From: Allobosea sp. Root483D1 | GTDB lineage: Bacteria; Pseudomonadota; Alphaproteobacteria; Rhizobiales; Beijerinckiaceae | Length of the DNA stretch: 64,000 bases | Reading direction: 5' to 3' | NCBI RefSeq assembly: GCF_001429505.1 | Contig: NZ_LMJW01000018.1 | Coordinates: forward strand, 83,998 to 147,997 | Part shown: positions 37,115 to 46,183 of the stretch, one piece after another | Position numbering within the stretch: position 1 is the stretch's first letter | Layout: the number at the start of each line of letters is the position of its first letter | Made by a program: the position numbers and the translations under genes | Notes under the pieces: generated by a model | Told to the model about the DNA's origin: nothing | Database searches by the model: none | The model's input: the letters and a program-made list of their open reading frames with translations, nothing else

Positions 37115-37220
37115 GAGCTGTCTCCGTAAGATTGCGCCCCCGCCCGAGACTATGCCGATGCGGCGCCTTTTGTTCCCGCGGCAATTTGCGCTGCGGGCGG
37201 CCCGCCTGTAAGCCGCGGAC

Positions 37221-37628
37221 ATGGCCAGCCCGCATCAGATCTCCGTTCGCGTCTACTACGAGGACACCGACTTCTCCGGCGTCGTCTATCACGCCTCCTA
37301 TCTGCGCTTCATGGAGCGCGGCCGCACCGAGCTGATCCGGGCGCTCGGCATCGAGCAGCGCGAGCTCTTCGACGGTGACGCGGCGCTCGGCTTCGCGGTC
37401 CGGCGCATGCTGATCGATTTCGTGAAGCCGGCGGTGATGGACGACCTGCTGACCATCGAGACCAAGCCGACCCTCGCGCGCGGCGCCACCATGGAACTCG
37501 ACCAGCGCATCCTGCGCGGCGAGGAGGTACTGATCACCGCGCAGGTCAAGGTCGCCTGCGTCGGTGGCGGCAAGGCCCGGCGCATCCCGGATGTCCTCCG
37601 ACATCGCCTCGGCCTCGAAATCCTCTGA
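37221..37628 (+). CDS. ybgC: Tol-Pal associated acyl-CoA thioesterase YbgC
   Basis: This 135-residue hotdog-fold thioesterase has the catalytic motif YYEDTDFSGVVYHASYLRF. YbgC hydrolyses short acyl-CoAs and is found with tolQRAB-pal. Here it lies 2.3 kb before tolQ, with a tetR, a DUF2852 and an opposite-strand gene between. It is complete and has the usual family length. Confidence 0.92.
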   Translation: MASPHQISVRVYYEDTDFSGVVYHASYLRFMERGRTELIRALGIEQRELFDGDAALGFAVRRMLIDFVKPAVMDDLLTIETKPTLARGATMELDQRILRGEEVLITAQVKVACVGGGKARRIPDVLRHRLGLEIL

Positions 37629-37668
37629 TCACTCCTGCCGCCCGCTGGCATCGACGCTGGCGGATCGC

Positions 37669-37689
37669 CATGTTAGGGCCCGTAACATG
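37669..37689. promoter_or_regulatory. Inverted-repeat operator over the tetR start codon
   Basis: CATGTTA and TAACATG are perfect 7-bp arms separated by 7 bases. The right arm includes the ATG of the tetR gene. Placement suggests autorepression by the TetR protein. Confidence 0.55.
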
Positions 37690-38334
37690 AGCTGGAAACG
37701 CAACGAGCCCGAGCAGCCGCGGGGCTATCACCACGGCAACCTCAAGGAGGCGCTGGTGCGCGCCGCCCTCGGCCTGATCGGCGAGAAGGGGCCGAATGGC
37801 TTCACCTTCGCCGAGGCCGCGCGCATGGCCGGTGTCAGCCCGGCGGCGCCGTACCGGCACTACCGCGACCGCGACGAGCTGCTTGCCGACGTCGCGGTGC
37901 ACGGCTTTGCCGCTTTCGAAGCGGCGCTCGCCAAGGCCTGGGACAATGGCAAGCCCGATCCCGAGACGGCGTTCCACCGTCTCGGGCGGGCCTATCTCAC
38001 CTTTGCCCATGACCAGCCTGCCTTCTATTCGGCGATGTTCGAGGCCGGTGTGGCGCTGGATGCCAGTCCCGAACTGCGCGCCGCTGCAGACCGCGCCTTC
38101 CTGCAACTGCGCCAGGCTGCCGAGACGCTGATCGCAGCACTGCCACAAGGAAAACGCCCGCCAGCGCTGATGATGGCGCTGCATATCTGGGCGATGTCGC
38201 ACGGTGTCGCGGCTCTGTTCGGCCGCGCCGATGCGGGCCGGCGGCCACTGCCGATGTCGGCATCCGACCTGCTGGAGGCCGGAATGCTGATCTATCTCAA
38301 AGGCTTGGGGTTGCCCGCCGACCAGCCGGTCTGA
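37687..38334 (+). CDS. TetR/AcrR family transcriptional regulator
   Basis: This is a repressor of 215 residues. The N-terminal helix-turn-helix reads GFTFAEAARMAGVSPAAPYRHYRDRDELL. The C-terminal ligand domain resembles the WHG type (IWAMSHGVAALFG). A perfect inverted repeat overlaps its own start codon, so autoregulation is likely. The target genes are unknown; ybgC upstream and DUF2852 downstream are the nearest candidates. Confidence 0.87.
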   Translation: MSWKRNEPEQPRGYHHGNLKEALVRAALGLIGEKGPNGFTFAEAARMAGVSPAAPYRHYRDRDELLADVAVHGFAAFEAALAKAWDNGKPDPETAFHRLGRAYLTFAHDQPAFYSAMFEAGVALDASPELRAAADRAFLQLRQAAETLIAALPQGKRPPALMMALHIWAMSHGVAALFGRADAGRRPLPMSASDLLEAGMLIYLKGLGLPADQPV

Positions 38335-38393
38335 CGTCCCGTCGAATTTTTTAAGTGGGCCGTCTTGAAAGCCTTGGCAGCTGCGTCCAGATA

Positions 38394-38416
38394 TGTGAAT
38401 GTGATTTACATTCACA
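38394..38416. promoter_or_regulatory. Perfect 9-bp-arm inverted repeat before DUF2852 gene
   Basis: TGTGAATGT and ACATTCACA are separated by five bases. Just before it, TTGAAA (38365-38370) and AGATAT (38389-38394) at 18-base spacing could be the promoter. The repeat would then cover the transcription start, as a repressor site would. Confidence 0.5.
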
Positions 38417-38491
38417 CGGTCGGCGGAAGCTGGCCGGGGAGGTTGGTCGGCAGCGGCATCCGTCGCTGCCATTCAGGTTCGAGAGGAATCG

Positions 38492-38941
38492 ATGCCGATC
38501 GTCGCGAAGCTTGATGAATACGGAAAAGGAGCCTGGCTCGCCTTTGCGGTGCTCGGCTTCATCATTTTCTGGCCGCTGGGTCTGGCGACCCTGGTCTTTC
38601 TGTTCTGGAGTGGACGCATGGGACATGGTTGTGGACCGGCACGTTACGAGTACCGGATGAGCCGCCTGCAGGATAAGATGGAACGCCTGCGCGAGCGCAT
38701 GGGCGGGGCCCAGCCCTTTGGTCGCGGTGGTTTCGGTGGCGGCTGGGGCCGCGGCGCATCGAGCGGCAACCGCGCCTTCGACGAATATCGCGACGAGACG
38801 CTGCGTCGCCTCGAGGACGAGCAGCGCGAGTTCCATGACTTCCTCGGCCGGCTGCGCATGGCCAAGGACAAGGCGGAGTTCGACGAGTTCATGAATACCC
38901 GCCGTCCCAGCACCGGCACGGATACTGTCGAAAGCGCCTGA
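38492..38941 (+). CDS. DUF2852 family membrane protein
   Basis: This 149-residue protein has one transmembrane segment near the N-terminus (LAFAVLGFIIFWPLGLATLVFLFW). A basic, glycine-rich stretch (PFGRGGFGGGWGRGAS) follows, and the C-terminal amphipathic helices (LRRLEDEQREFHDFLGRLRMAKDKAEFDEFM) resemble other DUF2852 proteins. The helices would lie in the cytoplasm. The function is unknown. A long perfect inverted repeat over the presumed promoter indicates specific regulation. Confidence 0.82.
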   Translation: MPIVAKLDEYGKGAWLAFAVLGFIIFWPLGLATLVFLFWSGRMGHGCGPARYEYRMSRLQDKMERLRERMGGAQPFGRGGFGGGWGRGASSGNRAFDEYRDETLRRLEDEQREFHDFLGRLRMAKDKAEFDEFMNTRRPSTGTDTVESA

Positions 38942-38951
38942 TCGCCCCTTT

Positions 38952-39671
38952 TCAGAGCTGACGACCGTCGGCGGCCCGCTTCCTCACGGAAGCGGGCCGT
39001 TGGCGTTTTTCCGGCGCTGCTGCAGGCGACGGAGCCTCCGGCTTGTTCCTGTTCGTGGTCACGAAGAAGATCACGATGGTCAGCGCCGAGGTCAATGAGG
39101 CGAGGACCGCGGTGATCTGAGCCTTCAGGCTCTCGATCTTGCCGATCCGACCCGCGACGAGGTTGTGACGCAGCTGGAGCGCGGTCAACCGCTCCCCCGC
39201 TTCAATCACCATTGCGCTTTCGACCGCCTGGATGTTCCGGATCGTTCCGGCGTCATTGTAGTCTTGGTCGACCAATGCGTCATAGGACGCCATCCAGCTT
39301 TGCCAATCCTGCGGATGGACGATGGCCGCCATGCGACGCATCGCCTGCTTGGCGTTCTGCCGGAACAGCCGGTCGAGCAGATATCTGTACTGCATGTCTG
39401 CCTGCGAGCCGTTCATCACCAGGAGCAGGGCACCGCGGCCGAGCTGCAAGGTCTCGAAGGCTTTCACTTGGCCGTCGAGCCCGGCGAGGTCGCGCGTCAG
39501 CGTGTCGCGCTCGTCGGTGAAACGCGCGATACGCCGGTCGAGCGAATTCGAGAGGGCGAAGATCGCGATGGAGGAAACGATCGCGGGCGAGACGATGAGG
39601 AGCGCGCTGAGCGTCGTCCGGTTCCAGACATAGTGCCGGGCATGGCCTGCGATCCGCTCGCTAAACCGCAT
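38952..39671 (-). CDS. Two-TM membrane protein with periplasmic coiled coil
   Basis: This is a 239-residue protein of no recognised family. One hydrophobic helix lies near residues 22-44 (ALLIVSPAIVSSIAIFAL) and another near 185-208 (AVLASLTSALTIVIFFV). The 140 residues between them are helical and charged, like the sensor loops of chemoreceptors. The short C-terminal tail is proline- and arginine-rich, with no signalling domain, so it may be a truncated or stand-alone sensor-like protein. It is convergent with the DUF2852 gene. Confidence 0.62.
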   Translation of the reverse strand: MRFSERIAGHARHYVWNRTTLSALLIVSPAIVSSIAIFALSNSLDRRIARFTDERDTLTRDLAGLDGQVKAFETLQLGRGALLLVMNGSQADMQYRYLLDRLFRQNAKQAMRRMAAIVHPQDWQSWMASYDALVDQDYNDAGTIRNIQAVESAMVIEAGERLTALQLRHNLVAGRIGKIESLKAQITAVLASLTSALTIVIFFVTTNRNKPEAPSPAAAPEKRQRPASVRKRAADGRQL

Positions 39672-39957
39672 CGACCCAGCTCCCGCCGCGCGCGCTTCGT
39701 GATCAGCCGCATGGCCGTCATAACGCGATATTAACCATGCCGGCTCTTAACCTCGACGGGGATTTAACGGGACACAAGGCCTCTGGCGCACGCGAGCACC
39801 GCCGTTTGGCCCATCTTTCGCCGAATTCAGCGGCAATTGGTGTCAATGGCATATCCCCGGAGCGCAGATCGGGCGGCGGCGCGACCTTCGCGGCGCAAGC
39901 TACAGGCTGTGCGGGACTGAACTCGGTTTCGCGCTCGCCAGGCAGAAGGATGACAGG

Positions 39958-40671
<714 letters not shown>

Positions 40672-40682
40672 GGGGCTGAATC

Positions 40683-41132
40683 ATGGGCATGTCAGCCGCA
40701 GCCGGGGGCAAGGCCGGGGGACGCCGCGGGCGTCGCCCGCGGCGCCATGGTGCCATCGCCGAGATCAACATGACGCCGTTCATCGACGTCATGCTGGTGT
40801 TGCTGATCATCTTCATGGTCGCCGCGCCGTTGATCGCGACCGGTGTGCCGATCGACCTGCCGCAGACCGGCGCCAAGCCGATCAATGTCGATCAGAAGCC
40901 GATCACCATCGCCATCGACGAGAAGGGCCAGATCTTCCTGCAGGACCAGCCGACGCTCGAGCCCGACCTGGTGCAGAAGCTGCAAGGCCTCGCCAAGCAG
41001 GGCTTCGAGGACCGGATCTATGTGCGCGGCCATAAGCAGGTCGACTATGGTCGCGTCGCCTCGGTGATGGCGACGATCACCAGCGCCGGCTTCAGGCGCG
41101 TGGCGCTGGTCACCGAGCCGAATTCGCATTGA
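40683..41132 (+). CDS. tolR: Tol-Pal system protein TolR
   Basis: This 149-residue inner-membrane protein has one transmembrane helix containing the proton-carrying aspartate (NMTPFIDVMLVLLIIFMV), followed by a periplasmic domain ending VALVTEP. An unusual basic, glycine-rich N-terminus (GGKAGGRRGRRPRRHG) precedes the helix. It follows tolQ after 11 bases. Confidence 0.94.
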   Translation: MGMSAAAGGKAGGRRGRRPRRHGAIAEINMTPFIDVMLVLLIIFMVAAPLIATGVPIDLPQTGAKPINVDQKPITIAIDEKGQIFLQDQPTLEPDLVQKLQGLAKQGFEDRIYVRGHKQVDYGRVASVMATITSAGFRRVALVTEPNSH

Positions 41133-41154
41133 ACGAGAAGGTGCCGTCGCGTTG

Positions 41155-42300
41155 ATGGTTTCGCGCTCCGAACCCGGCTTGGCGGTTTCCGCCCTTGCCC
41201 ACGCGACCGTTCTGGTCGCGGGGTTGCTGGCGTTTTCCGGCGTGGCGCCGTTGCCGGAGCACCAGGAGGCGATCGCCGTCGAGGTGGTCGACCCTTCCGC
41301 GCTGAACCAGGTGACGCGCGGCGAGCGCCAGGCCGAAAAGGTGCAGGAACAGCCGCAGCAGCGGGCCGAGCGCCAGTCCGAAACCGTCGAGCGCAAGGAA
41401 GCGGGCGAGGCCAAGCAGGATACGCCGGCGCCGCCGTCGCGCCCGCCCGAACTCAAGGTCGCCGAAGACAACGCCGCGGCGCCGCTGCCGCCCGCGCGTC
41501 CGACCCCGAAACCGACCCCGCCGGCCGAGCCGGTCAAGCAGCCGCCGCAGAAATCCGAGCAGGCTGCCGCTCAAGAAGCCGAGCAGCGCCGCGAGGCGCT
41601 GGCGAAGCTCGCCGAAGAGGCGGAGCTCGAGAGCAAGGCGAAGCAGGCCGAGCAGGATGCCAAGGCCGCCGCCAAGGCGAAGGCCGAAGCCGAGGCGCAG
41701 GCGCGCGCCGAGGCGGCCAAGGCCGCAAAGCAGAAGGCGGAAGCGGAAGCCAAGGCCAAGGCGGAGGCCGAACACAAAGCCAAGCTCGCCGCCGAGGCCA
41801 AGGCGAAGCGCGAGGCTGAAGCCAAGGCCAAGCGCGAAGCCGAGATCGCCAAGAACTTCAACCCGAACGACATCGCCAAGCTGCTGCAGTCGAAGGAGCA
41901 GGCGCAGTCCTCGGGTGCGAGCGCGCCGCAGATCAACCGCACCGCCTCGCTCGGCACCCAGACAGGCTCCTCGCAGAAGCTCTCGCCGTCGCTCCGGGCA
42001 CAGCTCATCGGCATCATCCAGGACCAGCTACTGAAGTGCTGGAGCGTGCCGATCGCGCTCAGCAACGCCAAGGGCTCGGTGGTGCCGGCCGTGCGTATGA
42101 AGCTCAACACCGACGGCTCGCTGATCGGACAGGCGACCGTGACCAACTCCTCGCCCGACCCGCTCTTCCGGGTCGCGGCGGATTCGGCGCTGACGGCGAC
42201 GCGCCGTTGCTCGCCGCTGCGCATTCCCGCGCAATTTGCCGCCTATTACGACGATTGGCGCGACGTCATCGTGAATTTCGACGCCAGGGACGTGCTGTGA
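41155..42300 (+). CDS. tolA: Cell envelope integrity protein TolA
   Basis: This 381-residue protein spans the periplasm. An N-terminal transmembrane helix ([20 protein letters not shown]) is followed by a proline-rich segment. A long alanine/lysine/glutamate helix (residues about 140-240) comes next, then a C-terminal TonB-like domain ([11 protein letters not shown]...VNFDARDVL). Sequence similarity outside the ends is low complexity. The start is the ATG at 41155; a TTG just before it is an alternative. The stop overlaps the presumed tolB start. Confidence 0.9.
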   Translation: MVSRSEPGLAVSALAHATVLVAGLLAFSGVAPLPEHQEAIAVEVVDPSALNQVTRGERQAEKVQEQPQQRAERQSETVERKEAGEAKQDTPAPPSRPPELKVAEDNAAAPLPPARPTPKPTPPAEPVKQPPQKSEQAAAQEAEQRREALAKLAEEAELESKAKQAEQDAKAAAKAKAEAEAQARAEAAKAAKQKAEAEAKAKAEAEHKAKLAAEAKAKREAEAKAKREAEIAKNFNPNDIAKLLQSKEQAQSSGASAPQINRTASLGTQTGSSQKLSPSLRAQLIGIIQDQLLKCWSVPIALSNAKGSVVPAVRMKLNTDGSLIGQATVTNSSPDPLFRVAADSALTATRRCSPLRIPAQFAAYYDDWRDVIVNFDARDVL

Positions 42301-43655
42301 CCACCATGGACCGCATTCATCATCCTGTCTTTCACCGGGCCAGCAGGCCAACCCGCCGCCACGCGCTGGCGCTGGTCGGCTCGACGCTGGTCATGCCTGG
42401 GCTGGTCGCTCCAGCCCAGGCGGAACTCGTCATCGACCTGCGAGGGGGCTCGTTCAAGCCGATGCCGATCGCGGTCGCCGATTTCGCCGGCGAGGGTGGG
42501 GCCCTGGTCTCCGGCATCATCACCAACAATCTGAAGCGCTGCGGCTACTTCCTGCCGATCGAGAAGGCGCGCCACCCGGAGAAGAACCCGCCCTTTGATG
42601 CGGCGCCGCAATTCGAGGCCTGGAAGGCCGCCGGCGTCCAGGCGCTGGTGATCGGCCGGGTCTCGCGCGACGGCGGCCGGCTCCGGGCCGAGTTCCGGCT
42701 CTGGGACGTGGTCGCCGGCCAGCAGATCGACGGCCAGCAATACTTTACCGATCCGAACAATTCCCGCCGCGTCGGCCACATCATCTCGGATGCGATCTTC
42801 ACCAAGATCACCGGGGTCGGCGGCTTCTTCGACACCCGCGTCGTCTTCGTAGACGAATCCGGGTCGAAGGAGGCCCGGCGCAAGCGGCTCGCCATCATGG
42901 ATCAGGACGGTGCCAATGTGCGCTATCTGACCGATGGCGCGACCTCGGTGGTGACGCCGCGCTATTCGCCGGTGGCCCAGGAGGTCACCTATATGGCGCA
43001 GCGCACCGGCGAGCAGCCGCGCGTGCATGTGCTCAACATCGAGACCGGGCAGCGCCAGGTCGTCGGCAACTTCCCCGACATGACGACGAGCCCGCGCTTC
43101 TCGCCCAATGGCGCGCGGATCGCGCTCAGCCTGCAGCAGGGCGGCAACGCCAATCTCTATGCGATCGACATCGGCTCGCGCACGACGCAGCGGCTGACTT
43201 CGACGGCAGCGATCGACACCTCGCCATCCTATGCGCCCGATGGGTCGCAGATCGTCTTCGAGAGCGATCGCGGCGGCTCGCAGCAGCTTTACGTGATGGG
43301 CGCCGGCGGCGGCGAGGGCAAGCGCATCTCCTTCGGCCAGGGCTCCTATTCGCAGCCCTCCTGGTCGCCGCGCGGCGATCTCATCGCCTTCACCCGCCAG
43401 GGCGGCGGCACCTTCGCGATCGGCGTGATGAAGCCGGACGGCTCTGGCGAGCGCATCCTGACCGAGAGCTTCCACAACGAGGCGCCGAACTGGGCCCCGA
43501 ATGGCCAGTACATCATGTTCTTCCGCGATCCCGGCGGACAGTCCGGCGGCAAATTGTACATGGTCGACATCACTGGCCGGGTCGAGGTGCCGGTGCCGAC
43601 GCCGTCTTTCGCGTCCGACCCGACCTGGTCGCCGCTGCTCACTGCCGCGCGCTGA
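42297..43655 (+). CDS. tolB: Tol-Pal system beta-propeller protein TolB
   Basis: This periplasmic protein of about 452 residues is exported by an N-terminal signal with a twin-arginine-like [10 protein letters not shown] and cleavage after AQA. The N-terminal domain is followed by a six-bladed propeller whose blades carry the SPDG-like repeats ([46 protein letters not shown]). TolB binds Pal and TolA. The start could be the GTG at 42297 (overlapping the tolA stop) or the ATG at 42306. Confidence 0.92.
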   Translation: MTTMDRIHHPVFHRASRPTRRHALALVGSTLVMPGLVAPAQAELVIDLRGGSFKPMPIAVADFAGEGGALVSGIITNNLKRCGYFLPIEKARHPEKNPPFDAAPQFEAWKAAGVQALVIGRVSRDGGRLRAEFRLWDVVAGQQIDGQQYFTDPNNSRRVGHIISDAIFTKITGVGGFFDTRVVFVDESGSKEARRKRLAIMDQDGANVRYLTDGATSVVTPRYSPVAQEVTYMAQRTGEQPRVHVLNIETGQRQVVGNFPDMTTSPRFSPNGARIALSLQQGGNANLYAIDIGSRTTQRLTSTAAIDTSPSYAPDGSQIVFESDRGGSQQLYVMGAGGGEGKRISFGQGSYSQPSWSPRGDLIAFTRQGGGTFAIGVMKPDGSGERILTESFHNEAPNWAPNGQYIMFFRDPGGQSGGKLYMVDITGRVEVPVPTPSFASDPTWSPLLTAAR

Positions 43656-43662
43656 ACATCAG

Positions 43663-43725
43663 GCGCTCCGAGCCGCGCTCACGTCCCCGCGAGGGGCGGC
43701 CGATGCCATTTTGGGAGCGCTTTTT
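43663..43725 (+). terminator. Possible terminator after tolB
   Basis: GCGCTCC pairs with GGAGCGC around a long loop that includes an inner CCCC/GGGG hairpin, followed by five T residues. The loop is long, so it is only a candidate. Confidence 0.35.
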
Positions 43726-43778
43726 CGTCCTAGCGTCCGTGGCGGCGGGCCATGTCGGGCTCGAGAGGAGCCAGAGGC

Positions 43779-44438
43779 GTGGTACAATCGGCCATCGACG
43801 ATGAGGATGACGAGGAGATCGGGCGCCGCCGCCCGCGCTGGCGGCTGCGGATCGCGCTCGGCGTCACCGCCGCCGTTCTGATCGGCTACTGGCTGTCGCC
43901 CTATGCAAGTGCGGCGCGCTTGGCGCTGGCGGCCAATGCCGGCTCAACCGAAGACGTCCTCGCACGAACCGACCTGCCGGCGCTGCGCGCCTTCTTCGCG
44001 CGGCAGATCGTCAGGACCTATATGGCGCGCCAGCCTCAAACCCGTTCGCTCGATCCGCTGGCGCGCCAGATCGTCGGAGGGGTCGCAACCGGTTATGTCG
44101 ACGCCATCATCGCCGAACACCTGACGCCACAGGCGGTCGCGGCCCTGATCAGCGCGCGCGGAGCGGCGGCGCCACCGGCCGGAGTGCTCGGCCAGGGCGT
44201 GGCGCTGCCGAGCCCCGATTTGCAGGGCGCCTGGACGCTGTTTACAAACTCCGGCTTCGATGGCCCGGCCAGTTTCGCCGTCGAGCTTCCAGTCCCGGGC
44301 GAGGCGAACGCGGAGCGATACCGCCTTCGTTTCGGGCTCGTCGGGCTGCGCTGGATGCTGCGGGCGGTCGAGCTTCCTCGATCGGCTCTGGAAAAGCTGG
44401 CCGATGAGCTGAAGGCCCGGACGGACCGCGGTGCATGA
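43779..44438 (+). CDS. DUF2939 family membrane-anchored protein
   Basis: This 219-residue protein has a single transmembrane helix (residues about 25-45, IALGVTAAVLIGYWLSPYASA) and a periplasmic domain with conserved repeats of the DUF2939 family (RTDLPALRAFFARQIVRTYMAR, VATGYVDAIIAEHLTPQAVAAL). The function is unknown. The start is the GTG at 43779 with AGAGGAG 8 bases upstream; the ATG at 43752 lacks a ribosome site. It lies between tolB and pal. Confidence 0.8.
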   Translation: MVQSAIDDEDDEEIGRRRPRWRLRIALGVTAAVLIGYWLSPYASAARLALAANAGSTEDVLARTDLPALRAFFARQIVRTYMARQPQTRSLDPLARQIVGGVATGYVDAIIAEHLTPQAVAALISARGAAAPPAGVLGQGVALPSPDLQGAWTLFTNSGFDGPASFAVELPVPGEANAERYRLRFGLVGLRWMLRAVELPRSALEKLADELKARTDRGA

Positions 44439-44615
44439 TGCAATTGTGCAACAGCGGCCGAAATGGCGGCCATCGCCATATTTGGTTAACCATACGCCGC
44501 AATGCCGCCACTTCGCCTTGTTCTGGCAAGGTCTCGTTTAGGTTGACACTTCATTGATGGGGAACGCGTGACGCCGCCCGGCGCGCTCCGCGTCCGACAT
44601 TCGGAGAGAATTGAC

Positions 44616-45116
44616 ATGCTCGCCTCCTTCGCCGCCAGCGCCCGTACCGTGCGCATCGCCGCCGCCCTGATGGGCGCGCTCGCCCTCGGCGCCTGCGCCA
44701 AGGACCAGAATGCCGACGGTTTCGGCGCCGGAGGCGCCGCCACCCCCGGCAGCGCCCAGGACTTCGTCGTGAACGTCGGTGATCGCGTCTTCTTCGAGAC
44801 CGACTCGACCGACCTGACGCCGACCGCGGTCGCGACCCTCGACAAGCAGTCGGGATGGCTGCAGCGCTATCCGCGCTACACCTTCACGATCGAAGGCCAT
44901 GCCGACGAGCGCGGCACCCGCGAATACAACTATTCGCTCGGCGCCCGCCGCGCCCAGACGGTTCGCGACTACCTGGCTTCGCGCGGCATCCCCGGCAACC
45001 GCATCCGCACCATTTCCTACGGCAAGGAGCGGCCGGTCGCGGTCTGCAACGACATTTCCTGCTGGTCGCAGAACCGCCGGGCGGTGACAGTGCTCGACGG
45101 CGCCGGCGGCGTCTGA
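44616..45116 (+). CDS. pal: Peptidoglycan-associated lipoprotein Pal
   Basis: This 166-residue outer-membrane lipoprotein has a signal peptide ending in the lipobox LGAC. The OmpA-like peptidoglycan-binding domain reads FFETDSTDLTPTAVATLDKQ, then EGHADERGTREYNYSLGARRA, and the C-terminal end is NRRAVTVL. Two cysteines near the end (VCNDISCWSQN) are typical of alphaproteobacterial Pal. The start at 44616 has GGAGAG upstream. A TTAACCAT half site lies 130 bases upstream. Confidence 0.95.
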   Translation: MLASFAASARTVRIAAALMGALALGACAKDQNADGFGAGGAATPGSAQDFVVNVGDRVFFETDSTDLTPTAVATLDKQSGWLQRYPRYTFTIEGHADERGTREYNYSLGARRAQTVRDYLASRGIPGNRIRTISYGKERPVAVCNDISCWSQNRRAVTVLDGAGGV

Positions 45117-45144
45117 TCCGGACGCTCGATAAAAGCTTGACGTG

Positions 45145-45178
45145 GCCGGCGCTTACCGCAAGGAAAGCGCCGGCTTTT
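45145..45178 (+). terminator. Terminator after pal
   Basis: GCCGGCGCTT and AAGCGCCGGC form a perfect 10-bp stem followed by four T residues. It separates pal from cpoB, implying that cpoB has its own promoter or depends on read-through. Confidence 0.75.
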
Positions 45179-45244
45179 CCATATTTTGGCCGCGGTATTC
45201 GCGTGTGATAAGTTCAGTTCCCGAGGCGATGCGGTTTGCCTGAT

Positions 45245-46183
45245 ATGAGCTTTGCTACGACTTCCATTCTGGGCCTGAAGCGGCTCTCGTTCCGGCGCGC
45301 GCTGCTTGCCGGTCTTTCGCTGCTGGCGATCGGCCTGATCCAGCCAGCCGCGGCGCAGGATGCGGCCGATCTCGTGGTGCGCACGAGCCGGCTCGAAAAC
45401 CAGCTGCGCCAACTCTCCGGCCAGATCGAGCAATTGCAGTTCGAGAACCGGCGGCTGACCGAGCAGCTGCGCAAGATGCAGGAAGATGTCGACTTCCGCT
45501 TCTCGGAGCGCGGTGGCCAGCGTGGCGGCGCCGCTCCGGCGCCGCAGGCCACACGTCCGACCAATCCTCCGCCTGCTACGCCGGGGCGCGAGCGTCGTGG
45601 CGACGCTTTCGATCCCGCCGCCCAGCCCGGTTCGGCCGGTGCGCCACGCCAGCTCGGCCAGGTGATCGACGAGGAATTCGCCGGCGATCAGGGGCAAGGC
45701 CCGATGGACCTGTCCAGCGTCGGTCGTCCCGTGCCGGACGGCGCGCTGCCGCCGGCGACGCCGCGCGGCCCGAGCGTCGCGGCGACGGGACAGGCGGGCA
45801 CCCCGCGGGAACTCTATGATCTCGCCTACGCCCATGTGCTGCGCAAGGAGTACGAGCGCGCCGAGATGAGCTTCCGCGAGTTCCTGCAGAGCTATCCGCG
45901 CGACCGCCTGGCCGCCGACGCGACCTTTTGGCTTGGCGAGAGCTATTTCCAGCGCCGGCGCTATCGCGAGGCAGCCGAGCAGTTCCTGAAGATCTCGCGC
46001 GACTTTCCGAAGGCCGGCAAGGGCGCCGACAGCCTGCTCAAGCTCGGCATGTCCCTGAACGGGCTCGGCGCGCGCGACCAGGCCTGCGCCACCTATGCCA
46101 AGGTCGGTGTCGACTATCCGGCCGCGTCCAACACAGTACGCCAGGGTGTCGAGCGCGAGCAGCGGCGCGCCCGCTGCGCTTGA
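45245..46183 (+). CDS. cpoB: Cell division coordinator CpoB (YbgF)
   Basis: This 312-residue periplasmic protein has a signal peptide (cleavage after AAA) and an N-terminal coiled coil (RLENQLRQLSGQIEQLQFEN). A proline-rich linker follows, then a C-terminal TPR domain (YERAEMSFREFLQSYPRD, then YREAAEQFLKISRDFPK). CpoB coordinates cell-wall synthesis with Tol-Pal constriction. The start is the ATG at 45245; a TTG at 45236 is possible. Its stop overlaps the tilS start. Confidence 0.92.
   Translation: MSFATTSILGLKRLSFRRALLAGLSLLAIGLIQPAAAQDAADLVVRTSRLENQLRQLSGQIEQLQFENRRLTEQLRKMQEDVDFRFSERGGQRGGAAPAPQATRPTNPPPATPGRERRGDAFDPAAQPGSAGAPRQLGQVIDEEFAGDQGQGPMDLSSVGRPVPDGALPPATPRGPSVAATGQAGTPRELYDLAYAHVLRKEYERAEMSFREFLQSYPRDRLAADATFWLGESYFQRRRYREAAEQFLKISRDFPKAGKGADSLLKLGMSLNGLGARDQACATYAKVGVDYPAASNTVRQGVEREQRRARCA

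Noticed and set aside
39731..39766. Three TTAA tetramers before tolQ
   Set aside because: Spacing between them is 12 bases, not the 7 of a CtrA site; an isolated TTAACCAT half site is not enough.
42246..43475. 409-residue minus-strand frame opposite tolB
   Set aside because: It is a shadow of tolB.
44486..44493. TTAACCAT half site before pal
   Set aside because: There is only a half site, with no second TTAA at proper spacing, so CtrA control of pal is not claimed.
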